A DNA stretch of 64,000 nucleotides from Datisca glomerata (lineage: Eukaryota; Streptophyta; Magnoliopsida; Cucurbitales; Datiscaceae): NCBI GenBank assembly GCA_003255025.1, contig QANY01009128.1:1984547-2048546 (forward strand), in the 5' to 3' direction. Made by a program: the position numbers and the translations under genes. Each line of letters opens with the position of its first letter. Positions within the stretch are counted from its first letter, which is position 1. The notes beneath the pieces were generated by a model, which saw nothing but the letters and a program-made list of their open reading frames with translations, had not been told where the DNA came from and made no database searches. Of the stretch, positions 12,207 to 24,138 are shown piece after piece.

Positions 12207-15200
12207 CTAGATCTTCTGTTTAAGGACATGGCGCAATTGGACCTTTTGACTTTCTATCTTTGCCTCAATGAGTTTCGTCTTTAAATTGTTCTTCTGTGTG
12301 CTGAGAGGGATGCAACCTTTCTTTCCCCGAGTTATTCGAGCATCTGCTGTGTCAGGAGAACTCCATTGGCCTTTTAAATCTGGGGGACTATGTCCACCTT
12401 TAGCTGACCATCGATCTGGAGATACGATACTCCCATTTGACATTCTTGAATTTGAACGCCTACCGTTCATTCCATCTACTGAGATCACTTTGTCGCTGTC
12501 ACCATTATTCGGATATGACCTCCAAAGCCTCGTTATAGAGGCTACCTTCTTTACTTGCTTAGCTGGTATTGAACAGACTTCACTGATTTCACTGATTGGT
12601 GTACCTCCATTTTGTTCCCATTCAGTCTCACTACCCGAGACATTACTCTCACAGTGATTCTTGTTTACTGATAAGGTGCTCCCTTCGGGTGAATAACATG
12701 AGCCCTGATCCTCAACATGGCTCACGGTCTCCCACCCACTCTCATCTTCTATGTCGTCATTCTGATCAACAAATGCACTGGAATGTCTCTGAATGCCGTA
12801 TTTATTGGTGGCACGGACTTCGGGGGTCACAGTATGGATATTGGAGGCATGACTGGCTGGACTGTAAGCATTACATGGTTCAATCTCTCTCGCGTGGAGT
12901 TCACCACAATTTACGTCTTCAAAAATGGAGAAAATATCATCTGGATTAGGGGGTTCGTAAGAAAATTCCTTGAAGTCCTGAATATTCATATTTGCAGCAG
13001 CCTGTCTAAGCATTACCGCTTCCCTCACTTCCTTTAAATCCGGTATTGCACTTCTAGACCGCAGAAAACTTTCTAGCTCTGCAACTAGCTTATTCATTTG
13101 GGAATACTTCTCTTCAAGTGCTACCTTGGCATCAACAAGCTTCATTTGAACACGTTCTTCACGCCAGACCTCAGCCATCTGCAACATCCTTCTTTCTTCT
13201 TCTACTTCCTCTCGGAGTTTCATGGATTCTCCCTTCAATGCTTCTACTTCTGCCTTGTCTTCTCCAATCTCCTTAGCGAGTTCATCACAAACTTCCTCCA
13301 TCAATTCTCTTGTCTTCCTCTCTTTCTCATAGTCTTGCATAAATCGCTTTGTTGATAACTTCACATCTTCCAGCTCATTAACCAGTTTGGAATTGATAAT
13401 TTCCACCCTCTGCCGACTTTTCCTTTCCCGGCTCAACTCAGCTTTGACGTCACCAATAAAAGCACGAATTTTATCATGCTCTCGGCTTCGCCATAAGGAC
13501 TTTTCTTCATTAACTTTCCTCAAGAAATGCTCCAGTTTCTTTTTTGAAGTTCTGCGTTCAGTTTCAAGCTCCTCAATCAGAACTCGAGCCTGCTCCAGTT
13601 CAGCTTCAAGTGCAGACACCACTGAAACAGCACTGACTTGTTGGTCAAGAAGCTTCATTCGGTTGTAATTCTGATGTATATCATTCAATGATGTTTTCAA
13701 GCAGATAGGATCCCATTTTGTTGCTCCCTCCATAGCCGAGTTGGAGAGCTGCAAGGAAGGTTCAAACTGGGAGTAGGTACGATGGAGAGGAAAATAAGTT
13801 TTGAAGTCACTTAAACTTATAATAAGAACAGAAAAACAGAGGAACGAAAACACAAAAGGCAATTCATGGTTTCTTAGTCTTTCCTTGCAAAAAACTTGTC
13901 AGACAGATTACAGAACCATTTCAATGTTTGTTAAAAAACTAAAGACAGATGAAGCAGAGTGATGCTTCCATTGAGATTAGTTGGTTTGGTAGTTCATTTT
14001 TTTTCCTATGTAGTACTTAGGAAACTATGCTAGTCTGATCTTCCCTGAAAACAGTCGATGAACAAGTCAAACTACTACAAGGGAAATGACAAAGCAGACA
14101 GTGATTTTTTTTCATAAAGTTCTCTATGCTACAGCTTTCTTGATTCGCAACTACATCGTTTTTTTAGCTTAATTAATTAAATTTGATAATTCTCCCAGAG
14201 GTACTAACAGAAGAACCAATTAATAGATTTGTTCCATTGGATAATTTAATTTATGTTGACTGATGAACGAAACGTGTAAAAGTATATTACTTTTTATGAG
14301 CAGTTAACTTGGTCTTAGAATGAAATAACCAAAATGGGAATAATAGATATTTTCCCGATCAGCAGAATGCCTGCGAAATAATAGGAACTATATACAGAGC
14401 GGACTGTGCCACGTATGTCAGAAGGCCGAGAAAGGTACGTGCATCATGTGCACAAGATAAGAGGATTTCAATAACTACGCGAGTGGATCATTATAGTATA
14501 CGTTACAAGGTGTATAAGGAAATATCATACCTTGCCCAAGATTCCATTTTTTATATCAGAAATCGACCTACGGCTCTGTAAAGGTTCCTTTGATTTGGAA
14601 GCACATGCTCTGCTATCATGATGATGGAGAATTGGGGCACTAATATGGCCACCATCAGGCTGCAACTGAAAACCAAACAATGAGCTGAATCTCAAGATTT
14701 CCACAAGAGACAGGTCAAGTTCACTCAAGGTGTACGTTAAGATCTAGTCACAGCACTCGACAAGATGCAGTTTCTAACCGAGATTCTTGGAAGCGATTAA
14801 TGCATCTGTCCTTTATTCCAATTGTAACCATGCAATAAATGTTGTTCAGCATTAGGACAGTGGCGTCAGCTATGACTCAAAGATTGCATATGATTACAGA
14901 AGCATCATTACTGGTATTTATGTAGGTATGTCTTGTACAAACTTATACATCTGAGTTTGACGCATCAGGAAACAAAATAAGATAGATTTTGATAAAGAAA
15001 TTAAAAATTATCTTAAAATCACCGATAAACCCTATGAAGACCATGATCACAACAAAACGATTAACCGCTAAGCAAAAGCACATTTTTAGTCTGATCGATG
15101 ATACATTTAAGCCTTTAGAGTAAAACCACTTCATAAGAAATATGAAATACAAGATTTGGATATGGAGATCAAAGGCAGAAAATAACAACAAAACAATGCC

Positions 15201-15835
15201 CTACTGATCCACTCCCACAGATCACAAACTCAATAGGGTCCACAATAGGGTCCACAACAAAAGAATTGAACTTCCATCAGATTGGATCGAACAACTACTT
15301 CAATAGCCACACAATCAATCAAATTTTCAAATGCAGTTCCAGAAGGCTTTCAGATCTTTAAAAATAAAAGACATGAAAACAAACTTACCTGGTGCCCTAG
15401 CTGATCCTCCCTCCGACGCATGGAGCTGCTCCCTGCTCCGGAAACCACCACCGGTAACTGCAACCTCCAGAGTCCTGCTGCGAGCTTCCTCGCTGAAACC
15501 ACAGCTTCCCTTTCACTCCCCACTCTCCGGCATCCCCTCCGGCTACTCTCCGAAGCAGACTTCAGCTCATCCTTCTCATCCACTTGAACTCGGCCATCAT
15601 TTACACCATCTCTGTCTTCGACCTTCCACTTCAGTAGGGGAGTCTCTGGACGACTACGCTTCCCAACCGAAGCTCCTGTTCTCTTCACTCTAGCTAGGTT
15701 ACGGATTCTCCGCCGAGTCTCCTTACGAGAACTCGGTCTCTGTTGAAGATCCAAGTCCGGCAGTGGATTCAGGGACTTGGAAGAGAGTGTAGCTGGAAAT
15801 GTCACCGGCAGTTGAGTCCTCCCCGATATCTTCAT
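12207..15835 (-). CDS. Plant-specific long coiled-coil protein (At1g50660/At3g20350-like)
   Basis: Three exons on the minus strand: 15835-15389 (149 codons), 14665-14531 (45 codons) and 13748-12207 (513 codons plus stop), giving 707 residues. Splice sites are AAG|GTATG and CAG|GTAAG donors and TTTTCAG and CTTGCAG acceptors; all junctions are phase 0. Residues 1-113 are basic and look disordered; SARKLAAGLWRLQ at 114-126 and AMEGATKWDP at 199-208 are family signatures. From about 235 to 430 there is a near-continuous heptad-rich coiled coil. The tail is Ser-rich with DESGWETVSH and SEVCSIP motifs, then a basic end. Arabidopsis relatives are annotated as coiled-coil or pan-like/USO1-like proteins, and BRANCHLESS TRICHOME is a shorter relative; the biochemical role is unknown. 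It lies tail to tail with the OTU gene. Start is the first Met of the exon carrying the conserved N-terminus. Confidence 0.93.
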
Positions 15836-15938
15836 TGTCTCATGCGAGTATCTTCCATTTATGAATGAAGAGAGCGAAAGTCTCTGGTTGTATATGAGCT
15901 TATGTATCAGCCTGAATCTCCATTGGTAGTGTGTATGT

Positions 15939-15940
<2 letters not shown>

Positions 15941-16000
<60 letters not shown>
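15941..16000. repeat. (GA)30 microsatellite upstream of coiled-coil gene
   Basis: A perfect 60-bp GA run. On the gene's strand it is (TC)30, ending 106 bases before the start codon, so it falls in the 5' leader or core promoter. CT-rich leaders are frequent in plants and can bind GAGA-type (BBR/BPC) factors; this is an inference here. Replication slippage would make the length polymorphic. Confidence 0.95.
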
Positions 16001-16003
<3 letters not shown>

Positions 16004-18960
16004 GGGGAGAGCGTTGTGAAGGTCGCTTTACTGTTGGAAAATGACGCACTCAGAGATACATGTACGATCAGAGATATACATATCTGGCACTCTCTTTTGT
16101 TTTTGTATATCTGATTACTCCATGTTTCATTTTAACACCTTTATCATTAAAGATCTTTTTTTAAATTAACATCATATTTCCATAATAATAATAAGTTTTA
16201 TGATTTGATATCGAATTGAGAATAAATTATTTTCATAATTAGATCGTAGGAATAGAATAGTGGGCAAATAAGATATTAGAAAATTTAAGTTTACTTTGAT
16301 TTTTTTGAACAAAATGATAATATTAATAAAAAGAAAGTCGGGGATGTTTAAATCTATCATTTACAAACATACTTTCAGATTCAATCAAGTCAACAAATTT
16401 AGATGATAATAAGAAATTCTTCAAACTAATCATACCCTGATCTATAGTATAAGAAGCTACAATATCAGCGACAAAATTAAAATCACAACTAATCCAAACA
16501 AGTTTAAAGACAACAACTTGATTGAGTTTAAAATTAATTTCAGAAACCAAATTAATGAGCCTCCAATCAACACTTGAATTAGAGTTATCTAAGAAACTGC
16601 TAGATTAGAATCTGTCTCAATAGTACATCTTGTCTTTAAAATTATTTTATTTGATAACAATTAAGAACATTCTAATATAATGGTGACTATTATGATATTA
16701 GTTAGGTTATACGCGCGGTGCACGTGATATGAATATTTTTTGTTTTATTTTGACTCTTTTTCATATGTTAGAAAATAAAGTCGAAACTCTAGTTATAATT
16801 ATAATGATTTTACTATGTCTTATTCACCGGAATTTCTCCATTAAGTTGCTAATACTAGATGAACATATGTGTACATTGTATGAAATACTTTTTAGATTGA
16901 TTTTTTTTGTTATTATTTGCTTGATTTTTATATTGTTTCTAATAGATTAAAATTTCATAATATATAGTATCATAATATCTAACATAAAAATAAAACTCAA
17001 GTTAAGAATGGCGAAAAAAATAAAAAATTATTATGAGAGATAAGAAAAAAGAAAAATTAATAATTAATTATGCACAATTAATATGTTCAAGGGTAATTTT
17101 AAAATTGTAACATAAATGGTAAATAGAATCATCTAAAATGAATATTCTTCTTATCTCACTTTTAATATATTAAAAATAAAAGTAAAAATAATTTGTTTCT
17201 ATTTTATGAAACGTGTATAGACTTTTATAAATAGAAGAAAAATATCACCTAAAAATGTTTATAAATAGAAGAAAAATCACCTAAAAACGTTAAACAGAAA
17301 GATATCATTTAATTTCGAATTATTTAAACACTCTCAAATGATGATATTTTTAACATAAACAAAATTTCAGACATTCCTCATTTTCTCTAAATAGTTTCTA
17401 AATTGACGTGGAAAAAAGAAATCGCGATAAAAGAAAAACATAAAGGATTGAAACGGTCGTTACAAAGAAATCACGCGCTTTAAGTGAAAGTGGGACAACT
17501 TTCAGATAGTATATCTAATTATCTATAATGGTCCAAAGGAATGCTAGATTATGTGAAATTTGCCGCAGGTCTCTCGGATCTGCTTATAAAGGAATCCGAG
17601 GGAGCACACGTGGTCAACTTTAACACGTCCGCGTGGCAATAGTGGGTCCAGTAGTCGACATGGCTGCCATACATATTAATAAGCGACGAGGTACCCACAT
17701 GGGGTGGCCTTTCTAGTACGGTCAAAATTGGTAAATGAGCCAAACAAGATATTTATATTAAAAAAGTATTTCATTAACTTAGATTTAATCCTATTTATTC
17801 CCTTCTTAAAAAGTCCTAATCTCCTTGTTGGGCACTTGAAAAAGTTTCTATGTAACATTTTTTTTACTTATAATGTGTATTACGGCTTTTAATCTCGACA
17901 GTCGTGCTACCAATAGATGTAAATGATCAATAAATGAAATGGTAATTTTAAATTGATTAAATTTTAAGTAATTAAATAATAGATAAATTTAATAAATTAT
18001 TTTAATGAGTGATAAAATATTAACTTATGAATTAATGTAATCACTTAAAATTAGATGAAAAATTTAATCGATATATAATTATTATAAATGAGAATAATGA
18101 TTTACTGAAACCTATTGGCAATGATGAATAATGCCTAATGAAGTTTCTCTCGTACTCAAATATGATTTGGATTCGGTCGTTGCGACTAATATTAGCCGTC
18201 CTGAGATGTCATTCAGTTAGTTCGACTTTAGATTTACTTTTTAGAAATCAACAATTCGATCCACTTCCAATATTACTGGATGTTTACCTGAAAAACTAGG
18301 TAGTTGTAACTGTGAGTCCAAAGAGAAATTATAGAGACTACCGGTTGTAATGTGGCCGTCAATCATGACCGTTAAATTAAAAAATGAACGGCTAATATCT
18401 ATTTTGATTTAAAAAAATAGATAAAAAATAAGTTTGTTTTTACAGTTTTTATTTTAAACAGATCAATACTGTTGAGATCTAAATCAATATATTAGATTAA
18501 AATAATATAGATTTGATCACATTATAAATGATAGATCTAATAATTTCTCGGGGCCTATGCCCTTTGCTTCATAACCATAGCCTGACTATTGAAAAGGGAA
18601 GTGAGATTTTAAGAATTAAATGCGAACTCTCTCCTTATTAGACTGACTGGGATTGCTCTGGTGGATGAATCAGAATCAAAGTACTAAAGAGGTGGCTCCA
18701 CCTTCAAAATTTTAATGAAATATCTAACTTCTTTCCTAAATATTAATCCTGTGTATTATATTGAACAAAGTTAGGCTTTTTCCTACATCTGATAGCTTAA
18801 TAATCCCACTCTATGTAATTACAGTTTGTATATAGAGGAAATTGTGGAAAACATTCCATAATACTGCATCATATGATTACATTTCAGAGTTTCAAACTAA
18901 GTATCACATTTTAGGTAATTAGATCTTCATATAATATGATTTTTTTTCTAGTATCTATAT
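16001..18960. other. AT-rich intergenic region
   Basis: No gene is supported. Open stretches are short, rich in Ile, Phe, Asn and Lys, and unlike any family I know. A G-box-like CACGTGG occurs near 17606, inside a more GC-rich 17540-17720 patch that could be a promoter fragment, but no coding region follows it. Confidence 0.6.
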
Positions 18961-19860
18961 TTGTGACCGAACTAAAAAAATCTAGGACGGTTTCTATAAT
19001 AGCACTAGTCACTTGTAACTAGTGAAATTTATTTTTAATAATTAAAATTTATAACTTTTTATAATAATACAGTGCACCTTCTCATAATTAATTTCATTCC
19101 TTTTCAACCACCTCACCATACATACAACATTATCATCATTATCATGAGTGGTTTCAGCTCAGAAAATGTGACTTTCGTTAATGTTATCATCTTCTCTGAT
19201 CTCTTTCTTTCTATATGTATTTTTAAGAATAATAAAATTAAATCTAACTTTAGCTCAGCCAGAGTTGAATATTTTCTTTGGTTAAAAGCTAAAATATATA
19301 TTAATCAATGAAATATACACAATATAAGGGCGCCCCATAAAAACAAAAAGAAGACAACCACTAGGTAAAAATACAAGACTAGAGCACCAAGGAACAGAAT
19401 TCACTCAGAACAATTAAGTCAGAGCAGAACACTTGCTGCCTCTCTTAAACTAAATTGTGACGGTTCGTCAAAATTGCCGCGATATTACGGTCTAGTGCGA
19501 TGATTGGGTAAACGTCACAAATGACAATTAATTATGCAAAAAATGAAAGTGTTTTACTGTATTTTCTTGAACTCAGTTGACACAGTTAGACTAAACGGTC
19601 GCAGACTTACAGACTAGTGCGACGGTTTACAATAATTGTCACAACTGACAATTAAAAATGCATCAAAATAAAGCATTTTATTGCATTACTAAAAGTTGTT
19701 GCGATGGTTCTTCTAAACCGTCGCAATTTTAGGCCTAGTACGATGGTTTTTTTAAACTCGTCGCAATATCATAACCTGTTGCAATAGTTGCCTGAACCGT
19801 CGCAACATATTCCACATTTTTGTACTAGTACGATGTTTCAACTGTCGCCATATATGATTT
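18961..19860. repeat. CACTA-type transposon end fragment with subterminal repeats
   Basis: From about 19445 to 19810 there are many imperfect, alternately oriented copies of a motif like TGCGACGGTT / AACCGTCGCA, separated by 20-60 bp. Such subterminal clusters are characteristic of CACTA (En/Spm) elements, where the element's own protein binds. A CATTTTTGTACTAGTA end at 19814-19830 resembles a right terminal repeat of the CACTAGTACAAAAATG kind. A single GGACGGTTT copy and a CACTAGT...ACTAGTG palindrome lie at 18986-19024. I see no clear left end or coding remnant. Confidence 0.55.
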
Positions 19861-20133
19861 TTCTTTCAGATCTATACGACTCTCTATCAAAAGAGTCTCA
19901 TTTGGTTAAGTCTCTATGTTATCTCTGTAACGATGGGATATTAGGAAGAATATAATTGTTACCCTTAATCGTGTGACCCTAAAGTCTTTACATATCAGAA
20001 TGTCCACAACCTATCAGATGTATTAAAACTCAAATCATCCAAAACCTTAGTTGATCACTTTTAATTCAGGTTATCCTTATTTGACAGTCTGTAATACATA
20101 ATTATTCACATATAAGTCCAATATTGGATTACA
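19861..20133 (-). repeat. 3' LTR of copia 1 (truncated)
   Basis: Aligns with 34284-34556; shared blocks include CAGATCTATACGA, GAGTCTCATTTG and CGTGTGACCCTAAAGTCT. It ends at GGATTACA (20133), directly followed on the plus strand by ACAATCTTCCACTTGG. Read on the minus strand this is a polypurine tract (CCAAGTGGAAGATTGT) just before the LTR. About 150 bp of the LTR's other end (equivalent to 34144-34283) are missing here and the sequence passes straight into CACTA-type repeats. Confidence 0.8.
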
Positions 20134-20559
20134 ACAATCTTCCACTTGGACTATATGTGTAACCTTATAATTATATTTTACAAAAATAATCGAATGAGCT
20201 CAACTTTGTTGTCATTATCGAAATGTATCTATAATCAATCTGGTCCATCAATCATACAATATAGGATCAAAGCGATCTTTGTTACATCAATCGTAACTCA
20301 ACTCATCAATCGTAAATCAATCGTGACATAGATTATCATGGGGTTGTGTAGCATGAAAATTCATGTAATGTGATCTTAACATGCATATTTCTAACTGGTC
20401 CACCGAAAACCTTAGTGAGATCAAACTATACCAGAGTCAGAGTGTGAATAAACCAAAATTTTATTTCTATAGAAGATAACCTCATAATATCCAGAAACAA
20501 AAATTTACTAAAAATATGTCTATATCAAAAAGAGCATCTAAAAATACAAACTTCCACCA

Positions 20560-21270
20560 AAACTGAATATCATCAACTGATATGACACTCATACGAGCAG
20601 TGTGCTCATGAAACACCTTGGGTGACAATCTTTTAGTAAGCGAATCTGTAACCATGAAGTTTGTTCCGATGTGCTCTATAGACAGATGTCCACTCTTAAC
20701 TCTTTCCTTAACAACCAGAAACTTGATGTCTATATACTTTGGCTATGTCGAGTTCTTGTTGTTATTAGAATAGAGAACTGCTGATTTATTGTCACAAAAT
20801 AACTTGAGTGGTCTCTCAATACTGTCCGCTATGCGCAACTTTGTGAAAAAATCTGTAATCATATTCGGTGATTGGACGTCTCATAACATGCTATGAACTA
20901 TATTGCCATGGTAGAAGAGGCTATAAGTGACTGTTTAACACTCCTCTAGGAGACAGCACCTCTAGTTAGCAAAAAGATATAGCCCGACGTAGATTTCATA
21001 CTATCTTGGCTTCCTGCAAAATCGGAGTTAGTATATCCAACAATCTCAATTTGATCCAACCTCTAATACGTAAGAATGTAGCCTTTTGTTCTTTGTAAGT
21101 ACTGCAAGACTCATTTAGCTACTTTCCAATGGTCTATGCCTGGATTGCTAAAATATCTGCCTAACATCCCAGTCATATATGCAATATCCGGACATGGACA
21201 AACTTGAGCATACATCAAACTCCCTGCTACTGGTTTGCAGTCTTACATACCTTAATCCTGAGGTGAATAC
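20560..21270 (-). pseudogene. RT C-terminus and RNase H of copia 1
   Basis: Minus-strand reading shows the block GSLMYAQV...RPDIAY (here CPCPDIAYMTGMLGRY), then DSDFAG, KSTSGYIFLL and GLPPKVFHEHTARM-like text near the end. These are conserved landmarks from the connection domain through RNase H of plant copia elements. Several stops and frameshifts are present. The preceding polymerase palm with its Y-V-D-D motif is not in the window: sequence jumps from 21277 to an LTR fragment. Confidence 0.8.
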
Positions 21271-21276
21271 AAAGTT

Positions 21277-22445
21277 TGAATATTAATTTTTTTCTTCACT
21301 AATTAAGTGATGACAACCATCTCATATGGGTTCAGGAAGTGTACATTGATCCAAAACACATCCAACTGTTGTTGTTTCTCATCATGTCATTATGAGCTCC
21401 TCCTGAGACTGAATGAATCCACATGAATAAAGTTATGGGATTCAAATACTCAACTGACTTATCTCCATAAATTCTCGACCTATTTAATATTGACATCGTA
21501 TGATTCTACTATAGGTTTGTTGTCGAATAAACTCTCGATTTATGCGCGCTACATTTTCTGTTAGTGTAAATAAACATTTATATTTCACGGTCCACAGAAT
21601 ATTTTATGATATTATCTTTCGTGAATATCAGTAACAGGAGTGAGATATAAAATTATCATTTTACCTATCTAGTTATTATTTTCTTAACTCTTTTATTGAC
21701 TGTGAATAAGAAATACATATCACTGAAGTGTCTCATACGGATCACCATGCCTTATTAAACGACTCGTGTCATTGCGTACCAAGCCCAATTTATTTATTCA
21801 CACAATCATCAATAAAGTATAAGGTGATATTGTTGCTTTTATAATTTTACCACGAATTCCATATCTGTGAATCACGCAACTCCAACATAGTTGAATCACG
21901 GTCCAACGGCTCAGGTATTGTCCGACAATTCAAACTCACTCTTTTGGTATATCAAAGATCGCAAGTAACTAAGTCAAGTTTTATATTCATCTTAGGATTA
22001 AGGTAATTATGAAAACACATTTAAGGTGTAACAATTAGATTTAGAGCTAAATAAATGATTTTGCTCTAAACTAATTGGTTACTGGTTTATTCAACGTGTT
22101 CCATAATATGCCTAGGTCAACAGTTAGAGTCTTCATTCTCATGCCCCAAGACCGGCGTCATTTGGTTCAATCTCAACAGTTATAATTGGATTCGATTTCT
22201 CAGTCGATCCTAAAACTACGAATAACATTCTAAACTATCTGAGAAGAGTTTGTCTAGAAGATCGCTCGGTCTTTACTCTTCTTATGTTGATAATAGTTTC
22301 AGGACTTAAGTGAATTAAAAACACACTTCAATTAAAGGAAACTTTCAACTTATTCATAAAATTCAGTAATACATAAAATGTCAAATAAATAATTATTTAC
22401 TCACAAATAGTTATTACACCATACTTTATGGACAAAATTCTAACA
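21277..22445 (-). repeat. LTR fragment of copia 2 family inside copia 1 RT
   Basis: These 1169 bp align along their whole length with 29871-31027, the first two thirds of the complete copia 2 LTR. The fragment begins on the minus strand with an intact TGTTAGAATTTTG end abutting the RT reading frame, but stops at 21277 without the last ~700 bp of the LTR. Adjacent RT sequence (roughly 180 codons by comparison with typical copia RT) is also missing. One deletion spanning the LTR end and the host RT would explain both. Confidence 0.75.
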
Positions 22446-23260
22446 ATTATAATCCTGAAAGAGTCTTTCGTGGAAACTGGAGAGAATGTCTCTTTATAGG
22501 TAATACCTTCCTTTTGTGTAAAATCATTTGCGACAAGACAATCCTTGTATCTTTTCACGTTACATTTTGAATCTCTCTTGGTCTTAAAAATCCATTTGCA
22601 AACAATTGGTTTCACACCTTCTGGTAATGGGACAGGATCCCACATTATCCTTCATGAACTTAATCTCCTCATTCATGACATGGATCAACTTCTGAGAGTT
22701 AAAACTTTTTATGGCTTGAAGGAAGTTGATCGGGTCATCTTACATCACTCCAACATCTACCTCATGTTCTCAGAGTAATACAATATAATCATCTGGCACT
22801 ACACTTATACTTCTCTAGTGGATCTCCTTAATGGCATAGGTTCTTAACGTGCTAGAGTTTGTTCTTCTGGAATAATTTCTTGAATAGGAGGTTCTCTAAT
22901 ATTGTCTTGATATGTTGTGTCATGAGCAATATCAAAGATGCAGTCTTGATCAATGCTAATAACACATGTGGGAATATCAACACATTCCTCCTGAAAGACA
23001 AAATTCCTAACCGTATCTCCCCTCGTAAACTTGGGATCCTCAGCGAATTGGGCATTTCCAGTCTAAAAAAAATGGCATAGTTATGAGATCATAAAACTTG
23101 TACTCTCTAGATCTTTCAAAGTATCCAACAAAATAGCAATTCATCGTCCTTAAGTCTAGTTTTTTTTCATTAGGCCTATAAGACATTGCCTCAGTTAGAT
23201 ATCCCCAAACATGCAAATGTAGACTAGGTTTCTTGTTGGTCCAAAACTCATATGGGGTTT
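22446..23260 (-). pseudogene. Integrase C-terminal part and RT N-terminal part of copia 1
   Basis: From 23260 leftward the minus strand reads TPYEFW and KKPSLHLHVWGY, then RPNEKKLDLR and CYFVGYFERSREYKFYD, the conserved copia integrase C-terminal block. After a linker it reads CKWIFKTKRDSK and YKETFSPVSTKDSFRI (22645-22446), the start of copia RT. It stops exactly at the LTR fragment. The right edge ends at the copia 2 insertion and carries one copy of the target duplication (GGTTT, 23256-23260). Confidence 0.85.
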
Positions 23261-23261
23261 T

Positions 23262-23871
23262 TGTTGGATCGGGCTTTAGATTTAGAACAAAATTAAAGAA
23301 CCACAAACGGTTCATGGACAGAATATCAAAAATTTTAAAAACAAATATGTAATCAAATTAATATAAAACCACTCAACGATCATACATATTCAGATAAACG
23401 TACTGAGAAAAAATAGAAACAATTTATACATTTTCTTGTGTTGGAGAAATTTTGATTTGGCAGGATTCAATTATTTGTCTTGCATTCTCCGTTCTTAAGA
23501 TTTGTAAAACTTCAATTGATCTTCACATCAACAACCACCCATAGAGTTCATAAATATATCTCACAAGGATATAATTAGGAACAGAGTGTGTGCTCTCTAA
23601 ACAACTAAGGAAGAAAAAACAAATTTTCTTCTTCCTCTGATAGTTTTCGGCAGTAATTGGAAGGGGGAGGGATGAGAAACTTTTTTCTGCTCTGAATAAT
23701 CACGCACTATGATTAGGGTTAGGGAAGCAACCTAATACAATCCCTTATATAATAATTATGGAGTTTACATATAATACCTCTATATATTAAATTGCCAAAA
23801 TTCATCTCCCTATACACTCATATCTGCGATTTTTACATCTTCTCTAGAACAAAGATTGTGTCCAAACTCAT
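23262..23871 (-). repeat. 3' LTR of copia 2 (only its 3' third)
   Basis: Aligns with 29169-29776 over its full length; both start TGTTGGATCGGG / TATTGGATCGGG on plus and contain TTATATAAGGG-type TATA sequence on minus near 23740-23755 and 29645-29660. At 23872 it passes abruptly into integrase coding sequence, with no polypurine tract. Confidence 0.8.
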
Positions 23872-24138
23872 CATGGATCTAACCACATTCATCAGAGTTT
23901 GATTTCTTCTCTCTGACACACCATTTTATTCTGGAGTGTCAGGTGCTGTAAGCTGAAAAAGAATACATTCTTCCTTAAGAAAGTCTTCGAACTCTCCTAG
24001 CAAATACTCTCCACCATGATCGAATCGTAAGGTTTTGATTTGTTTCTCTAATTTCTTCTCAACCATAGCCTTGTACTTTTTGAACTTTTTAAACGTTTTA
24101 GACTTTTGGTGCATTAGATAAACATGTCCAAAATATGA
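23872..24138 (-). pseudogene. Integrase core part of copia 2 (left of solo LTR)
   Basis: Minus-strand text includes YLMHQKSKTF, KTLRFDHGGEYL and FQLTAPDTPE followed by a stop where most copies have a Gln-Asn-Gly, then SERR. The second catalytic Asp (in RFDHGGEY) and the Glu (in VSERR) are recognisable. The frame continues on the far side of the solo LTR at 26091. Confidence 0.8.

Noticed and set aside
12268..13668. Several plus-strand ORFs of 85-129 codons
   Set aside because: They are antisense to the long exon of the coiled-coil gene, whose frame matches a known family throughout.
15331..15693. 120-codon plus-strand ORF
   Set aside because: Antisense to exon 1 of the coiled-coil gene; GC-richer exon sequence gives open antisense frames.
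15902..16114. ORF with a poly Arg-Glu run
   Set aside because: It is a translation of the GA microsatellite.
17540..17720. Promoter with G-box and a downstream gene
   Set aside because: No coding region with recognisable features follows on either strand.
23710..23735. TTAGGG-like words as interstitial telomere repeat
   Set aside because: Only isolated copies, also present in the matching LTR at 29618, so it is part of the LTR.
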